NCBI GenBank assembly: GCA_040394635.1
Contig: JBEBRW010000011.1
Coordinates: 1-64,000 of the forward strand
From: UBA5239 sp040394635
Lineage (GTDB): Bacteria; Verrucomicrobiota; Lentisphaeria; Victivallales; Victivallaceae
DNA length: 64,000 bases
Reading direction: 5' to 3'
Shown one piece after another: positions 23,753 through 31,915 of this stretch (positions within the stretch are counted from its first letter, which is position 1; every line of letters starts with the position of its first letter). A program made the position numbers and the translations under genes. Under the pieces are notes generated by a model. That model did not search any database and was not told where the DNA came from. It was given only the letters and a program-made list of their open reading frames with translations.

Positions 23753-25475
23753 GGTTGCTTTCTCCTTTTTTGACGCGCGCAATGGTCTTTTTCGGGCAGA
23801 TTTCAATGCAGGTATTGCAGCGCGTGCACTTGCTGTTGTCCACCACGAAATCGTCGCTGATGGCGTTCACCGGGCAGTTCTTGATGCAGAGACGGCACTT
23901 GATGCACTTGTCTTTGAACAGCACCACGTCGACCAGGTTGCTGCACTGCAGCGCCGGACACTGTTTGTCCGTCACGTGGCTTTCGTATTCATGGCGGAAA
24001 TAACGCAGCGTGGCGAGCACGGGGTTCGGGGCGGTCTGGCCCAGTCCGCAGAGCGAGCCCTTGATGACCTTTTTGCCCATGGTTTCGAGGAACTCGAGGT
24101 CGGCGGGCGTGCCGTCGCCGTGCACGATCCGCTCCAGCGTCTCGTACATGCGGGTGGTGCCGATGCGGCAGAAGGTACACTTGCCGCAGGATTCGCGATG
24201 GGTGAAGTCGAGGAAGAAACGCGCGGTTTCCACCATGCAGCGGTCATTGGAGATCACGATCATCCCGCCGGAGCCCATGATGGCGCCGAGCGACTTGAGC
24301 GAATCGTAGTCGACCGGAGTATTGAAGAGTTCTTTCGGGATGCAGCCGCCGGAGGGGCCGCCGGTCTGAACCGCCTTGACCTTGTCCGGGTCGGCGCCGC
24401 CGATGCCGAACACGATTTCGCCGAGGGTGATGCCCAGCGGCACTTCGACGAGACCGGGGTACTTCAGGTCGCCTGCCAGCGCGAAGAGCTTGGTGCCCTT
24501 GCCGCCGTCGGTACCGACCGAGGCGAAGGCGTCGCCGCCCTCGGCAATGATCACCGGCACGTTGCCGAAGGTTTCCACGTTGTTGATCGAGGTCGGCCAG
24601 CCGTTCCAGCCCTTGTCGGTCGGGAAGGGGGGGCGGAAGCGCGGGGTGCCGCGTTTGCCTTCCAGCGAGGCGATCATCGAGGTTTCTTCGCCGCAGACGA
24701 ATGCGCCGGCGCCTTCCTTGATGGTGATTTCGAGCTCGCGGCCGCCGATCTTGTTCAGACCGTTGGCGTAAATCTGGTCGATGGCGATCTTCAAGTGCTT
24801 GATGGCCAGCGGATATTCGGCGCGGCAGTAAATGAAAAGACGGGTCGCGCCGGTGGCGTAAGCGCCGATCAGCATGCCTTCGAGCACCTGATGCGGCACG
24901 CTCTCCATCAGCGAGCGGTCCATGAACGCACCGGGGTCGCCTTCGTCGGCGTTGCAGATCATAATCTTCTGTTCGGCCTGCTTGGCCGCGAGGAAGGACC
25001 ACTTCATGCCGGTGGGAAAGCCGCCGCCGCCGCGTCCGCGCAGACCGGATTTCTTCAGTTCTTCGACGACCCATTCCGGGGTGTTTTCAAGCGCTTTCTT
25101 CAGTGCGCCGTAGCCGCCCCGGGCTTTATACTCGTCAAGGCAAATGGGATTGATGCGCCCGGCCAGTTTCAGGACCTTGAGCAGTTCCTTGGTGGCGCGT
25201 TCTTCGTGAATGTGGAAGCGGAAATCATCGCCGAGGGACAGGATGCTGTCGATGGCTTTGTCGGTGGCGTTGACCCCGGCGTAGAGGACGGAGCCGCTGT
25301 CGGTGACAACTTCGACCGTGGGTTCGGCGTAGCAATGGCCGATACAGCCGACTTCGTCGATATCCAGCTGCGGGGCCTTGCCGCGCAGGGCCTCAAGGAC
25401 CGCGCCGCCGCCGGCAGCCAGCCCGCAGGAGGCAGTACCGACCCGGATTTTCCTGATTTTATCGCTGATGGTCAT
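23745..25475 (-). CDS. NuoF/HydB-like FMN and iron-sulfur subunit (StnB-like)
   Basis: This 576-residue diaphorase subunit binds NAD(H) and FMN. The N-terminal 110 residues are a thioredoxin-like [2Fe-2S] domain. The FMN/NAD core contains GRGGGGFPTGMKW near 145, ICNADEGDPGAFMDR near 175 and GAGAFVCGEETSM near 250. The [4Fe-4S] N3-type motif is ESCGKCTFCRIGTTRM near 430. The C-terminus adds two [4Fe-4S] clusters (CIKCRLCIKNCP, CTRCNTCIEICP), as in bifurcating HydB rather than plain NuoF. It overlaps both neighbours (ATGA with the NuoE-like gene, GTGGATAA with the StnA-like gene), so all three subunits are made in fixed ratio. Confidence 0.88.
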   Translation of the reverse strand: MTISDKIRKIRVGTASCGLAAGGGAVLEALRGKAPQLDIDEVGCIGHCYAEPTVEVVTDSGSVLYAGVNATDKAIDSILSLGDDFRFHIHEERATKELLKVLKLAGRINPICLDEYKARGGYGALKKALENTPEWVVEELKKSGLRGRGGGGFPTGMKWSFLAAKQAEQKIMICNADEGDPGAFMDRSLMESVPHQVLEGMLIGAYATGATRLFIYCRAEYPLAIKHLKIAIDQIYANGLNKIGGRELEITIKEGAGAFVCGEETSMIASLEGKRGTPRFRPPFPTDKGWNGWPTSINNVETFGNVPVIIAEGGDAFASVGTDGGKGTKLFALAGDLKYPGLVEVPLGITLGEIVFGIGGADPDKVKAVQTGGPSGGCIPKELFNTPVDYDSLKSLGAIMGSGGMIVISNDRCMVETARFFLDFTHRESCGKCTFCRIGTTRMYETLERIVHGDGTPADLEFLETMGKKVIKGSLCGLGQTAPNPVLATLRYFRHEYESHVTDKQCPALQCSNLVDVVLFKDKCIKCRLCIKNCPVNAISDDFVVDNSKCTRCNTCIEICPKKTIARVKKGESNRG

Positions 25476-25921
25476 TGTTCCTGATACTCCTTGAGAATTT
25501 TGATCGTGGATTTGCGGTCGAGCTTGCCGAAGATTTTGCCGTTAATGCTCATGACCGGCGCCAGGCTGCAGCAGCCTAAACATGCCACGGTTTCGAGGGT
25601 AAATGCGCCATCGGCATCGGTTTCGCCGGACTTGATTCCGAGGTGGGTGCTGACCCAGTCGAGGATCTGCGTGCTGCCTTTGATGTGGCAGGCGGTGCCG
25701 TCGCAGATGCTGATTTTGTTGCGGCCTGGCTTGATCCGTTTGAATTGAGCGTAAAAGGTCAGTACGCCTTCTACTTCGACCTCGGCAATTCCGAAGTAAT
25801 CGGCGACCGCCGCGATGCTTTCGTTGGACACGAAACCTTCGTGCCCCTGAACCGCCTGCAGTCCCTTGATCAGATTGCCGGGCTCCTTCCCGATTTTATT
25901 CAGGTAGTCATAATTGCCCAT
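25472..25921 (-). CDS. NuoE/HydC-like [2Fe-2S] subunit (StnC-like)
   Basis: This 149-residue thioredoxin-fold ferredoxin has the NuoE cluster ligands C73-x4-C78 (ICDGTACHIKG) and C114-x3-C118 (ACLGCCSLAP). Its length fits NuoE and HydC (about 150-165). It pairs with the NuoF-like subunit to form the NADH-reactive half of the complex. It is the first gene of the operon, with a GGAGGCAATAA ribosome-binding site. Together the three genes lack the membrane and quinone parts of complex I, so the complex is soluble. Confidence 0.88.
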   Translation of the reverse strand: MGNYDYLNKIGKEPGNLIKGLQAVQGHEGFVSNESIAAVADYFGIAEVEVEGVLTFYAQFKRIKPGRNKISICDGTACHIKGSTQILDWVSTHLGIKSGETDADGAFTLETVACLGCCSLAPVMSINGKIFGKLDRKSTIKILKEYQEQ

Positions 25922-26032
25922 TTATTGCCTCCGAGCTTTATGTATATTTTTTCGTTTAAAATATATCCACAGTTGAAATAGTTAATATAGCATGTTATTT
26001 TGATATTTCACTGTGAAAAAAGAGGTTTTTTT

Positions 26033-26803
26033 ATGAAATACGCCGCCGCGTTTTATCTATTTCTGGTCATCGGCGCTCTGACGGCTGCGGAACAGCCGAA
26101 AGTCCGCATCCTCGACACCCTCGGCAATGAGCCGATGCTGCGCAGGACCGTGATGAATATGAACACCCAGGTCGCCTACAATATCAAAAACACCACGCTG
26201 GACGAGGCTGCCGAAGAGCTGAAAAACGGCACCGCCGATATGGTTATATGCGGCTCGGACACGCTGCCGGAGTTGAAGAAAAAAGTCAAGAACCTGACCG
26301 CCGAACCGTACGCGATCGAGGCGCTCGGCATCGGGATTCACCTGACGAATAAAGTCACGGATATTTCGCTGAAGGACCTGCGGAAGATCTTCGGCGGGCT
26401 GGTCATTTCATGGAAAGATTACAACGGTACCAATTACATGATCCACAAGGTCGCGCCCGGCAAAAATGCGCTGGGCAGTCTGGTTTTTAACCGCATCGTG
26501 CTGGACAATAAACCGGTGGCCAAGGATGTGGCGCTGTTTGAAAACGCCACGGAGCCGATGGTTTACGTGACCGGCAATCCGAACGCGCTGGCCTGCGGGC
26601 TCTGGAGCCGGAGTTTGCTCTTTGAAGTCAAGTTCCTGACGGTCGACAAAATCGAGCCGACGCTGGCGAACATCCGTTCCGGGCAGTATCCGCTGGCAAT
26701 CACCTATTATGTATGCAGCACCAAAGCGGTTCCCGCGGAACTGCTGAAGAATTTGACCGACGGTAAACAGCTGGAGGCCATCGGGTTGCTGTCCGCTAAA
26801 TAA
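26033..26803 (+). CDS. PstS-like periplasmic substrate-binding protein (short)
   Basis: This 256-residue secreted protein has a signal peptide (MKYAAAFYLFLVIGALTAA). The fold pattern is the phosphate-binding PstS-like type. DMVICGSDTLPELKKK resembles the anion-loop region, ISLKDLRKIFGGLVISWKDYNG is the typical L-x-x-I-F-x-G-x-x-x-x-W signature, and LAITYYVCST is the usual C-terminal strand. A start at 26000 would place the signal peptide internally, so 26033 is used. No PstCAB or PhoU is nearby, so it may be an orphan sensor or adhesin-like binder. It is followed 15 bp later by the head-GIN/amidase gene. Confidence 0.7.
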   Translation: MKYAAAFYLFLVIGALTAAEQPKVRILDTLGNEPMLRRTVMNMNTQVAYNIKNTTLDEAAEELKNGTADMVICGSDTLPELKKKVKNLTAEPYAIEALGIGIHLTNKVTDISLKDLRKIFGGLVISWKDYNGTNYMIHKVAPGKNALGSLVFNRIVLDNKPVAKDVALFENATEPMVYVTGNPNALACGLWSRSLLFEVKFLTVDKIEPTLANIRSGQYPLAITYYVCSTKAVPAELLKNLTDGKQLEAIGLLSAK

Positions 26804-26818
26804 ACAGGAGGGGAAACG

Positions 26819-28471
26819 ATGTTTGAATCCAAGGTTTTGATGATTTCCGTGACGGTACTGTTTGCACTGGCGGCGCTGGTGCTGCTGGGCACGAAGTCCA
26901 GCGTCATCGTCAAAGGCAACGGCGTGGTGAAGGAAAAAACGTATCCCTGCGGTAACCTGAGCGAGGTGAACGTCGGCGGGGTGTGGCAGGTGAAGATCAT
27001 CACCGGGGCCGCTCAGAACCAGGTCAAACTGAGTGTCGAGGAGAATATCCTCGAGCTGGTTGAACTGGAGCTGGCGAATAATAAGCTCAATGTCAAAATA
27101 GACGGCAGCATCAATCCGACCAAACCGATGCTGATGGAGATCAGTTTGCAGAAATTGCCGGAAGAGATTTCCGCCTCCGGGGCCAGCAGGATTGAGATCG
27201 GAAAAAACAGCGCCGAAAAGCTTGAATGCCGCCTCTCCGGCGTCGCCAAGCTGGAGATCGCCGAAAGTAAATTCGATACGCTGAAACTCAATCTGACCGG
27301 TTCAAGCCAGGCAAAACTTGAGGTTTCCGCGAAACTGGCAAATATCGATATTCACGGCAGCTCGAAGCTGGATGGCAAGGGTGAGATTGAGCGACTGAGC
27401 CTGAATTCTGCCGGGGCAGCTCAGGTCAAGTTGGAGAAAATCGGTGATGTCGAAATCAAAATCAGCGGCGCGTCCAAGTTTGAATTTGAAAGAGCCAACA
27501 CCCTGAAAGGGCTGGTTTCCGGGGCCGGATCGTTGAAATACAAGGAACTCGGCACCGTCGACGTGAAAACCTCCGGGGCCGCCAAGACAAGCGGCAGATC
27601 CGCCGTCCGAAATGATCTGGTCTGGGTCGAGGCGCTGATCGAACAGAATGAATATAATCAGAAATACAAGCTGCCGGGACCGATGACCGGGCCGGAGTTT
27701 ATCACCGTGCACAACACGGCGGAACCGTTTTCGGCCATGCAGGAGCGGGACCGCGTGGATTTCCGGCGCGATGATAAATCGGTGTCGTTTCACTTCACCG
27801 TGGATGAGCTCGGCGCGGTACAGCTGATGCCGCTGAATATTCACGCCTGGCACGCCGGCGACGGCGCGGAAGGCAAGGGGAACACCTCCAGCATCGGCAT
27901 CGAAATCTGCCGCAGTCAATATTACGGCCGCAACGAGCGGCGCTATCGCCGGGCCGAAGATAATGCGGTGAAACTGTGCGCCTGGCTATTGAATTATTAC
28001 AAGATGGACATCGATAAACTGCGGATGCATCAGGACTGGTCCGGTAAATATTGCCCGCACCGGATTCTCTCAGAGAACCGCTGGGAGGACTTCAAGTCGC
28101 GTGTCGAGGCGCAGTTGAAACAGGTTCCGCAGCGTACCGACCGGAAGCAGGGGCTCTTGCGAAATCAGGCCGAAGCGGTTGTGTTCGAGACTTATCAGGA
28201 CAGGCCCGCGTGGAAAAGCTTCCATGGCGACATGGCGTTTACCATCGATGAATTTGCCGAAAAGCTGAAAGCGCGCAAGATCGACCAAATCGAGATTTCC
28301 TGCTGGAACAAGACGGAATCGCACCAGGAAAATATCGAGGCTTTCCAGAAGCACGGCATCCGGGTATTGTGTTACTACATCATGAAGCCGGACACCCCGG
28401 AGTGGCTGCGCCAGAATCTCCTGCAGCCCGAAGATGAATTCGAGCAATATCGGAAATCGCTGAAGCGCTAA
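26819..28471 (+). CDS. Head-GIN (DUF2807) / N-acetylmuramoyl-L-alanine amidase fusion protein
   Basis: This 550-residue protein is anchored by one N-terminal helix (about 5-26). Residues 40-255 form a beta-helix-like head-GIN domain made of repeating SGASKIE/ASGAAKLE-type strands. Residues 285-440 are an Amidase_2/PGRP domain with FITVHNTAEP, NIHAWHAGDG and HQDWSGKYCPHRIL, which supply the zinc histidines and cysteine. About 100 C-terminal residues are of unknown type. The amidase would cut the peptide stem from peptidoglycan in the periplasm. GAGGGGAAACG precedes the ATG. The gene overlaps the convergent glycosyltransferase by 4 bp. The neighbouring PstS-like gene probably shares its promoter. 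Confidence 0.82.
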   Translation: MFESKVLMISVTVLFALAALVLLGTKSSVIVKGNGVVKEKTYPCGNLSEVNVGGVWQVKIITGAAQNQVKLSVEENILELVELELANNKLNVKIDGSINPTKPMLMEISLQKLPEEISASGASRIEIGKNSAEKLECRLSGVAKLEIAESKFDTLKLNLTGSSQAKLEVSAKLANIDIHGSSKLDGKGEIERLSLNSAGAAQVKLEKIGDVEIKISGASKFEFERANTLKGLVSGAGSLKYKELGTVDVKTSGAAKTSGRSAVRNDLVWVEALIEQNEYNQKYKLPGPMTGPEFITVHNTAEPFSAMQERDRVDFRRDDKSVSFHFTVDELGAVQLMPLNIHAWHAGDGAEGKGNTSSIGIEICRSQYYGRNERRYRRAEDNAVKLCAWLLNYYKMDIDKLRMHQDWSGKYCPHRILSENRWEDFKSRVEAQLKQVPQRTDRKQGLLRNQAEAVVFETYQDRPAWKSFHGDMAFTIDEFAEKLKARKIDQIEISCWNKTESHQENIEAFQKHGIRVLCYYIMKPDTPEWLRQNLLQPEDEFEQYRKSLKR

Positions 28472-29559
28472 GAATTTTTCTTCACGAAATCGCTGAATTC
28501 CTGCCGGAAACGGGCGGGATTGAAGTGTTCGGCATGAGCGCGAATACGCTGGATATCCCATGATTTCGCTTCAAATTCCGTGATCGCGTCGATGAGGGAC
28601 TGAACCGTTTCTTCCTTGAAAAACAGGCCGGTTTCGTTGTCGCGAACGGTTTCCAGCGCGCCGCCTTTGCCCAGGGCGATCACCGGAGTACCGGCTGCCT
28701 GCGCTTCAATCGGGACGATTCCGAAGTCCTCCACGCCGGGGAACAACAAAGCCTTGGCTCTGGCGTACAGTTCGCGCAATTTTTCCCGCGAGGGGCGCCC
28801 GGCGAACTGGATATTGGCATCGCTTGCGGCGGATTTCTCCAACGCTTTACGCACGTTGCCGTCTCCGGCGATGATCAGTTTCCGGCCGAGTTTCCGGCAG
28901 GCGTCCACTGCCAGATCGGGCCGCTTGTAGGCGATCAGCTGCCCCACAAACAGATAATAATCCTCCGGGCCGGAGCGTTCGCCGGCGGAGAAATATTCCG
29001 AGTCGCAGGGGGGATGAATCACGGTCGATTCGCGCCCGTAAATGCGCTTGATCCGGTCGGCCACGAAGCTGCTGTTGGCAATGAAATGATCGACCGATTC
29101 AGCGGACTTCAAGTCGTATTTGCGCAAGTAATTTTTGAAGGTGCCCATGGCAATTTTTCCGGCCAGGCCGCTGTTCCGGTAATAATCGCCGTACATATCC
29201 CATAGATACCGCATGGGGCTGTGGCAGTAACAGATGTGCGTGGCTCCCGCCGGTTTGCGCACGCCTTTTATTGGGCCGGATTCGCTGGAAATCAAGAGGT
29301 CGAAATTCGACAAATCGAGCTTACTCAAGGCAAAGGGCATCAGCGGCAGATACTTCTGGCAGCCGCGCCGGGCCCCGGGCAGGCGGCTGATCAGCGTTTC
29401 GTGCACCGGCATGTTGGCGATGACCGGATCGATCACCTGAGCATTGAAGGCGTGGGTGAAGATCTCGGCGTCAGGATAAAGGCGGCAGAATTCCGCGAGG
29501 ACATTTTCGCCGCCGCGCATATTGGTCAACCAGTAATGAAGAAGGGCTATCCGTGGCAT
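28468..29559 (-). CDS. GT4-family glycosyltransferase (last gene of surface polysaccharide operon)
   Basis: This GT-B fold enzyme has about 363 residues. The N-terminal domain carries ALLHYWLTNMRGGENVLAEF and CYCHSPMRYLWDMYGDYY, typical of mannosyltransferases of the WbaZ type. The C-terminal donor domain has FVGQLIAYKRPDLAV and the E-x7-E-like region FPGVEDFGIVPIEAQAAGTPVIA. It would add a sugar, perhaps mannose, to a lipid-linked repeat unit at the cytoplasmic face. The ATG at 29559 is 8 bp from AAAGGA and is preferred to the TTG at 29565. It starts 2 bp after the upstream GT4 stop. Confidence 0.85.
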   Translation of the reverse strand: MPRIALLHYWLTNMRGGENVLAEFCRLYPDAEIFTHAFNAQVIDPVIANMPVHETLISRLPGARRGCQKYLPLMPFALSKLDLSNFDLLISSESGPIKGVRKPAGATHICYCHSPMRYLWDMYGDYYRNSGLAGKIAMGTFKNYLRKYDLKSAESVDHFIANSSFVADRIKRIYGRESTVIHPPCDSEYFSAGERSGPEDYYLFVGQLIAYKRPDLAVDACRKLGRKLIIAGDGNVRKALEKSAASDANIQFAGRPSREKLRELYARAKALLFPGVEDFGIVPIEAQAAGTPVIALGKGGALETVRDNETGLFFKEETVQSLIDAITEFEAKSWDIQRIRAHAEHFNPARFRQEFSDFVKKNS

Positions 29560-29561
29560 AT

Positions 29562-30620
29562 TCAATTTCCTTTCTCATAAGGAGTTAAATGTTTCAGTAA
29601 GGCCAGCAGTTTTCCCGCGGAATCGCTCCACGAGTAACGCTCCAGAACAGAGCGATCGGCAATTTTGCCATTTCCGATCAATGCGGAAAGCTCGCAATCC
29701 GCCTTTTCCGGGTTGATATAAATAGCGTTATCACCAAATATTTCATGCATAACTTCCTTATCGGAAACAACAAGATATTTGGCTCCGGCGCTGAGCGCCT
29801 CAAGCGGGGGGATGCCGAATCCTTCATAGAAGCTGGGGAAAAGGAACGCTTTGCAGTCTCTCATGAGGGTTTTTGCTTCGCAATCGCTGATGTACCCAAG
29901 CAGTTTCAAGTTATCCGGAAATTCAAAATTCAAGCCGTCTGAGAAGTTTTTCCGGTCAAGAGCCCCGGCAATGACAAAGGTCCCGTTGGGATTGTTTCGG
30001 GCGGCTTCTGCGATCCATTTGAAATTTTTATTCGGCTCCAGGCTGCTGAGCGCAAAATAATAGTTTCCTTTTCCCAGGTCATATGTTTTCAGGGTATTTT
30101 CGTCATAGCCGATTCGCTCGTAATGCTGCCAGGCGTTGGGGATTACCGATATTTTTCCGGGGTTCACGGCATAATATTTGATAATCTCATTTTTCGAGAA
30201 ATTCGATACCGTGATAAGGTTGATTGAGCGCCGCATGGAGTTGTTGAACAAGATGTTATACCAGAGAAGAAACTTTTTGCTGAAACTTCGGGGCATCGTT
30301 TTGATTTTTACATCGTGAATGCAGACAATACCGGGATTGAGCAGTGGAGAAGAATTACAGAGGTTCAAGGCGATGCCCTGCTGCTGCCGCACATAACGGA
30401 AAAATGAAATCTGCTCCCACAACGTGCCGTGCAATTTGCCTGTTCGCACAACCTGAATATTCTTATATTCAGGGATATCCGCAGCGTCAGGCGGGACCGC
30501 GATTTGGATGAAATCCTTCTCGATAATTTTATCCAGTTCAGCCACGATTTCCCGAGCGTAGCGCTGCACGCCGGTAATCCGTTGTGTCAGAAATTTGCCG
30601 TTGAGTATGATTTTTTTCAT
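29562..30620 (-). CDS. GT4-family glycosyltransferase, low GC
   Basis: This 352-residue GT-B enzyme has the N-terminal motif ITGVQRYAREIVAEL, typical of GT4 enzymes in polysaccharide clusters. The donor-site signature is FPSFYEGFGIPPLEALSAGAKYLVV near 265-290, with the E-x7-E pair that binds the nucleotide sugar. Base composition is clearly lower in GC than the rest of the window, as is common in horizontally exchanged surface-polysaccharide genes. The ATG overlaps the flippase stop (ATGA), so it is co-translated. Sugar specificity is unknown. Confidence 0.85.
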   Translation of the reverse strand: MKKIILNGKFLTQRITGVQRYAREIVAELDKIIEKDFIQIAVPPDAADIPEYKNIQVVRTGKLHGTLWEQISFFRYVRQQQGIALNLCNSSPLLNPGIVCIHDVKIKTMPRSFSKKFLLWYNILFNNSMRRSINLITVSNFSKNEIIKYYAVNPGKISVIPNAWQHYERIGYDENTLKTYDLGKGNYYFALSSLEPNKNFKWIAEAARNNPNGTFVIAGALDRKNFSDGLNFEFPDNLKLLGYISDCEAKTLMRDCKAFLFPSFYEGFGIPPLEALSAGAKYLVVSDKEVMHEIFGDNAIYINPEKADCELSALIGNGKIADRSVLERYSWSDSAGKLLALLKHLTPYEKGN

Positions 30621-31915
30621 TTAAATACTCCGCAGATGCTTTTGAAGATGACCCAAATTTCCTGCCGGATGGCTTTGCCGCAGAAAAGAGTCCCGAACCA
30701 GCACAGAAGCGCGGAAGCGGCAAAACTCCACACCGCGCCTTCCAGCCCCCATTTGCTTCCCCCGTACCAGGTGAAGCAAATAGCGCCTGCAGCACTGCAG
30801 CTGGTGGCGATTGACAATATCCACTGGCGGTTTTCGATAATACACCATTTACTGAAACCGATAAATACCGAACTGATTGAAAAACCGGCTACCGAAATCC
30901 ACAAGTTATTGGCCGCCGAATCGTATGCGCCTCCGTACAAAATCCGGATAAACAAGCTGCCGAAGAAAAAGAGAAATACTGAAACCAGAATGCCGAACCA
31001 GAAGAGACCACAGTACAGCATACCGCGTCTCCGACGGTATTTTTCAGGGGACTCGATGGCCACGGAGGCAATGGCGGGAAATAACGATATGGACAAGGTC
31101 TCGGGAAACACGATGAAACAGGACAGAATTTTAGTGATAATGGCATAGTTGCCGATCATGGTATTGTCGCCGATGGCTTTCAGGATCAGATAGCCGGTGT
31201 TGGAAACAATCAGGCCTGTAATCATCAGCCACAGCATCCAACCCGAGCGCCGGAGAATCAGCTTTATTTCCCCGATGCGACACCTCCAGCGGAGCACGGA
31301 GCCGAACCACAATTGATAGACCGCGATTTTCAGCACAGCCGGCAACAGCACGATCAGGGCGTTGATCAGAGCAAAATAATAGAGGGGGAACCGTTGAAAA
31401 GCACCGTAAATATTGGCGGCGGCCATGATGATGGCCCAGATGATGACAATCCGGGCGGTATAGACGACCTTGACTCTGGCCTGAAAATAAGCATCGATAC
31501 CATTCAGAGCCACACCGATATAACCCAGGAAAATTATAAAAATGAGGTGACGGGAAGATGGATCGACCTTGAACAGATATACCGAGACGAGCAGCACCGC
31601 CAACATAACCAGGCAACCGACCAGGCGGAGGGTTATCGCACTGCCCAGAATCTCGTTTTCCCGTTCCGGACACAAAAGCAATTCGTGAACGATGATCTGA
31701 TCCATGCCGAGAATGATCAGAAAGGCGAAAATCATCACATAACCGATGGCGAAATTCAGGATACCATAAGAATCCGGGCCAAGGCAGCGGGCAATGAATA
31801 CTCCCGAAATGAAAGCCAATCCCATCAGGGTGAAGCGTTCGCCCATCAGCCAGCATGTATTCCTGCCGTATTTGGCAAAGATATTATTCAGGAAGAATTG
31901 CACTACAGTCTTCAT
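30617..31915 (-). CDS. Polysaccharide flippase (Wzx/MATE-like)
   Basis: This integral membrane protein of about 432 residues has some twelve to fourteen hydrophobic helices. The N-terminal pattern GERFTLMGLAFISGVFIARCLGPDSYGILNFA is the classic start of Wzx and polysaccharide biosynthesis proteins. It would move undecaprenyl-linked repeat units to the periplasm. The ATG at 31915 (MKTVVQFFLNN) is chosen; further upstream residues are unlike the family. This start overlaps the O-antigen ligase-like gene by 32 bp. It sits between ligase and glycosyltransferases in a standard Wzx/Wzy-type order. Confidence 0.82.
   Translation of the reverse strand: MKTVVQFFLNNIFAKYGRNTCWLMGERFTLMGLAFISGVFIARCLGPDSYGILNFAIGYVMIFAFLIILGMDQIIVHELLLCPERENEILGSAITLRLVGCLVMLAVLLVSVYLFKVDPSSRHLIFIIFLGYIGVALNGIDAYFQARVKVVYTARIVIIWAIIMAAANIYGAFQRFPLYYFALINALIVLLPAVLKIAVYQLWFGSVLRWRCRIGEIKLILRRSGWMLWLMITGLIVSNTGYLILKAIGDNTMIGNYAIITKILSCFIVFPETLSISLFPAIASVAIESPEKYRRRRGMLYCGLFWFGILVSVFLFFFGSLFIRILYGGAYDSAANNLWISVAGFSISSVFIGFSKWCIIENRQWILSIATSCSAAGAICFTWYGGSKWGLEGAVWSFAASALLCWFGTLFCGKAIRQEIWVIFKSICGVFK

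Noticed and set aside
23753..23806. ATG at 23806 as start of the StnA-like subunit
   Set aside because: It lies inside the NuoF-like gene and adds 18 unlikely basic residues. The GTG at 23752 has a well-spaced ribosome-binding site and starts right before the ferredoxin domain.
21716..25921. Complex I, [FeFe]-hydrogenase or formate dehydrogenase operon
   Set aside because: There is no H-cluster cysteine motif, no molybdopterin enzyme and no membrane subunit in or next to the operon.
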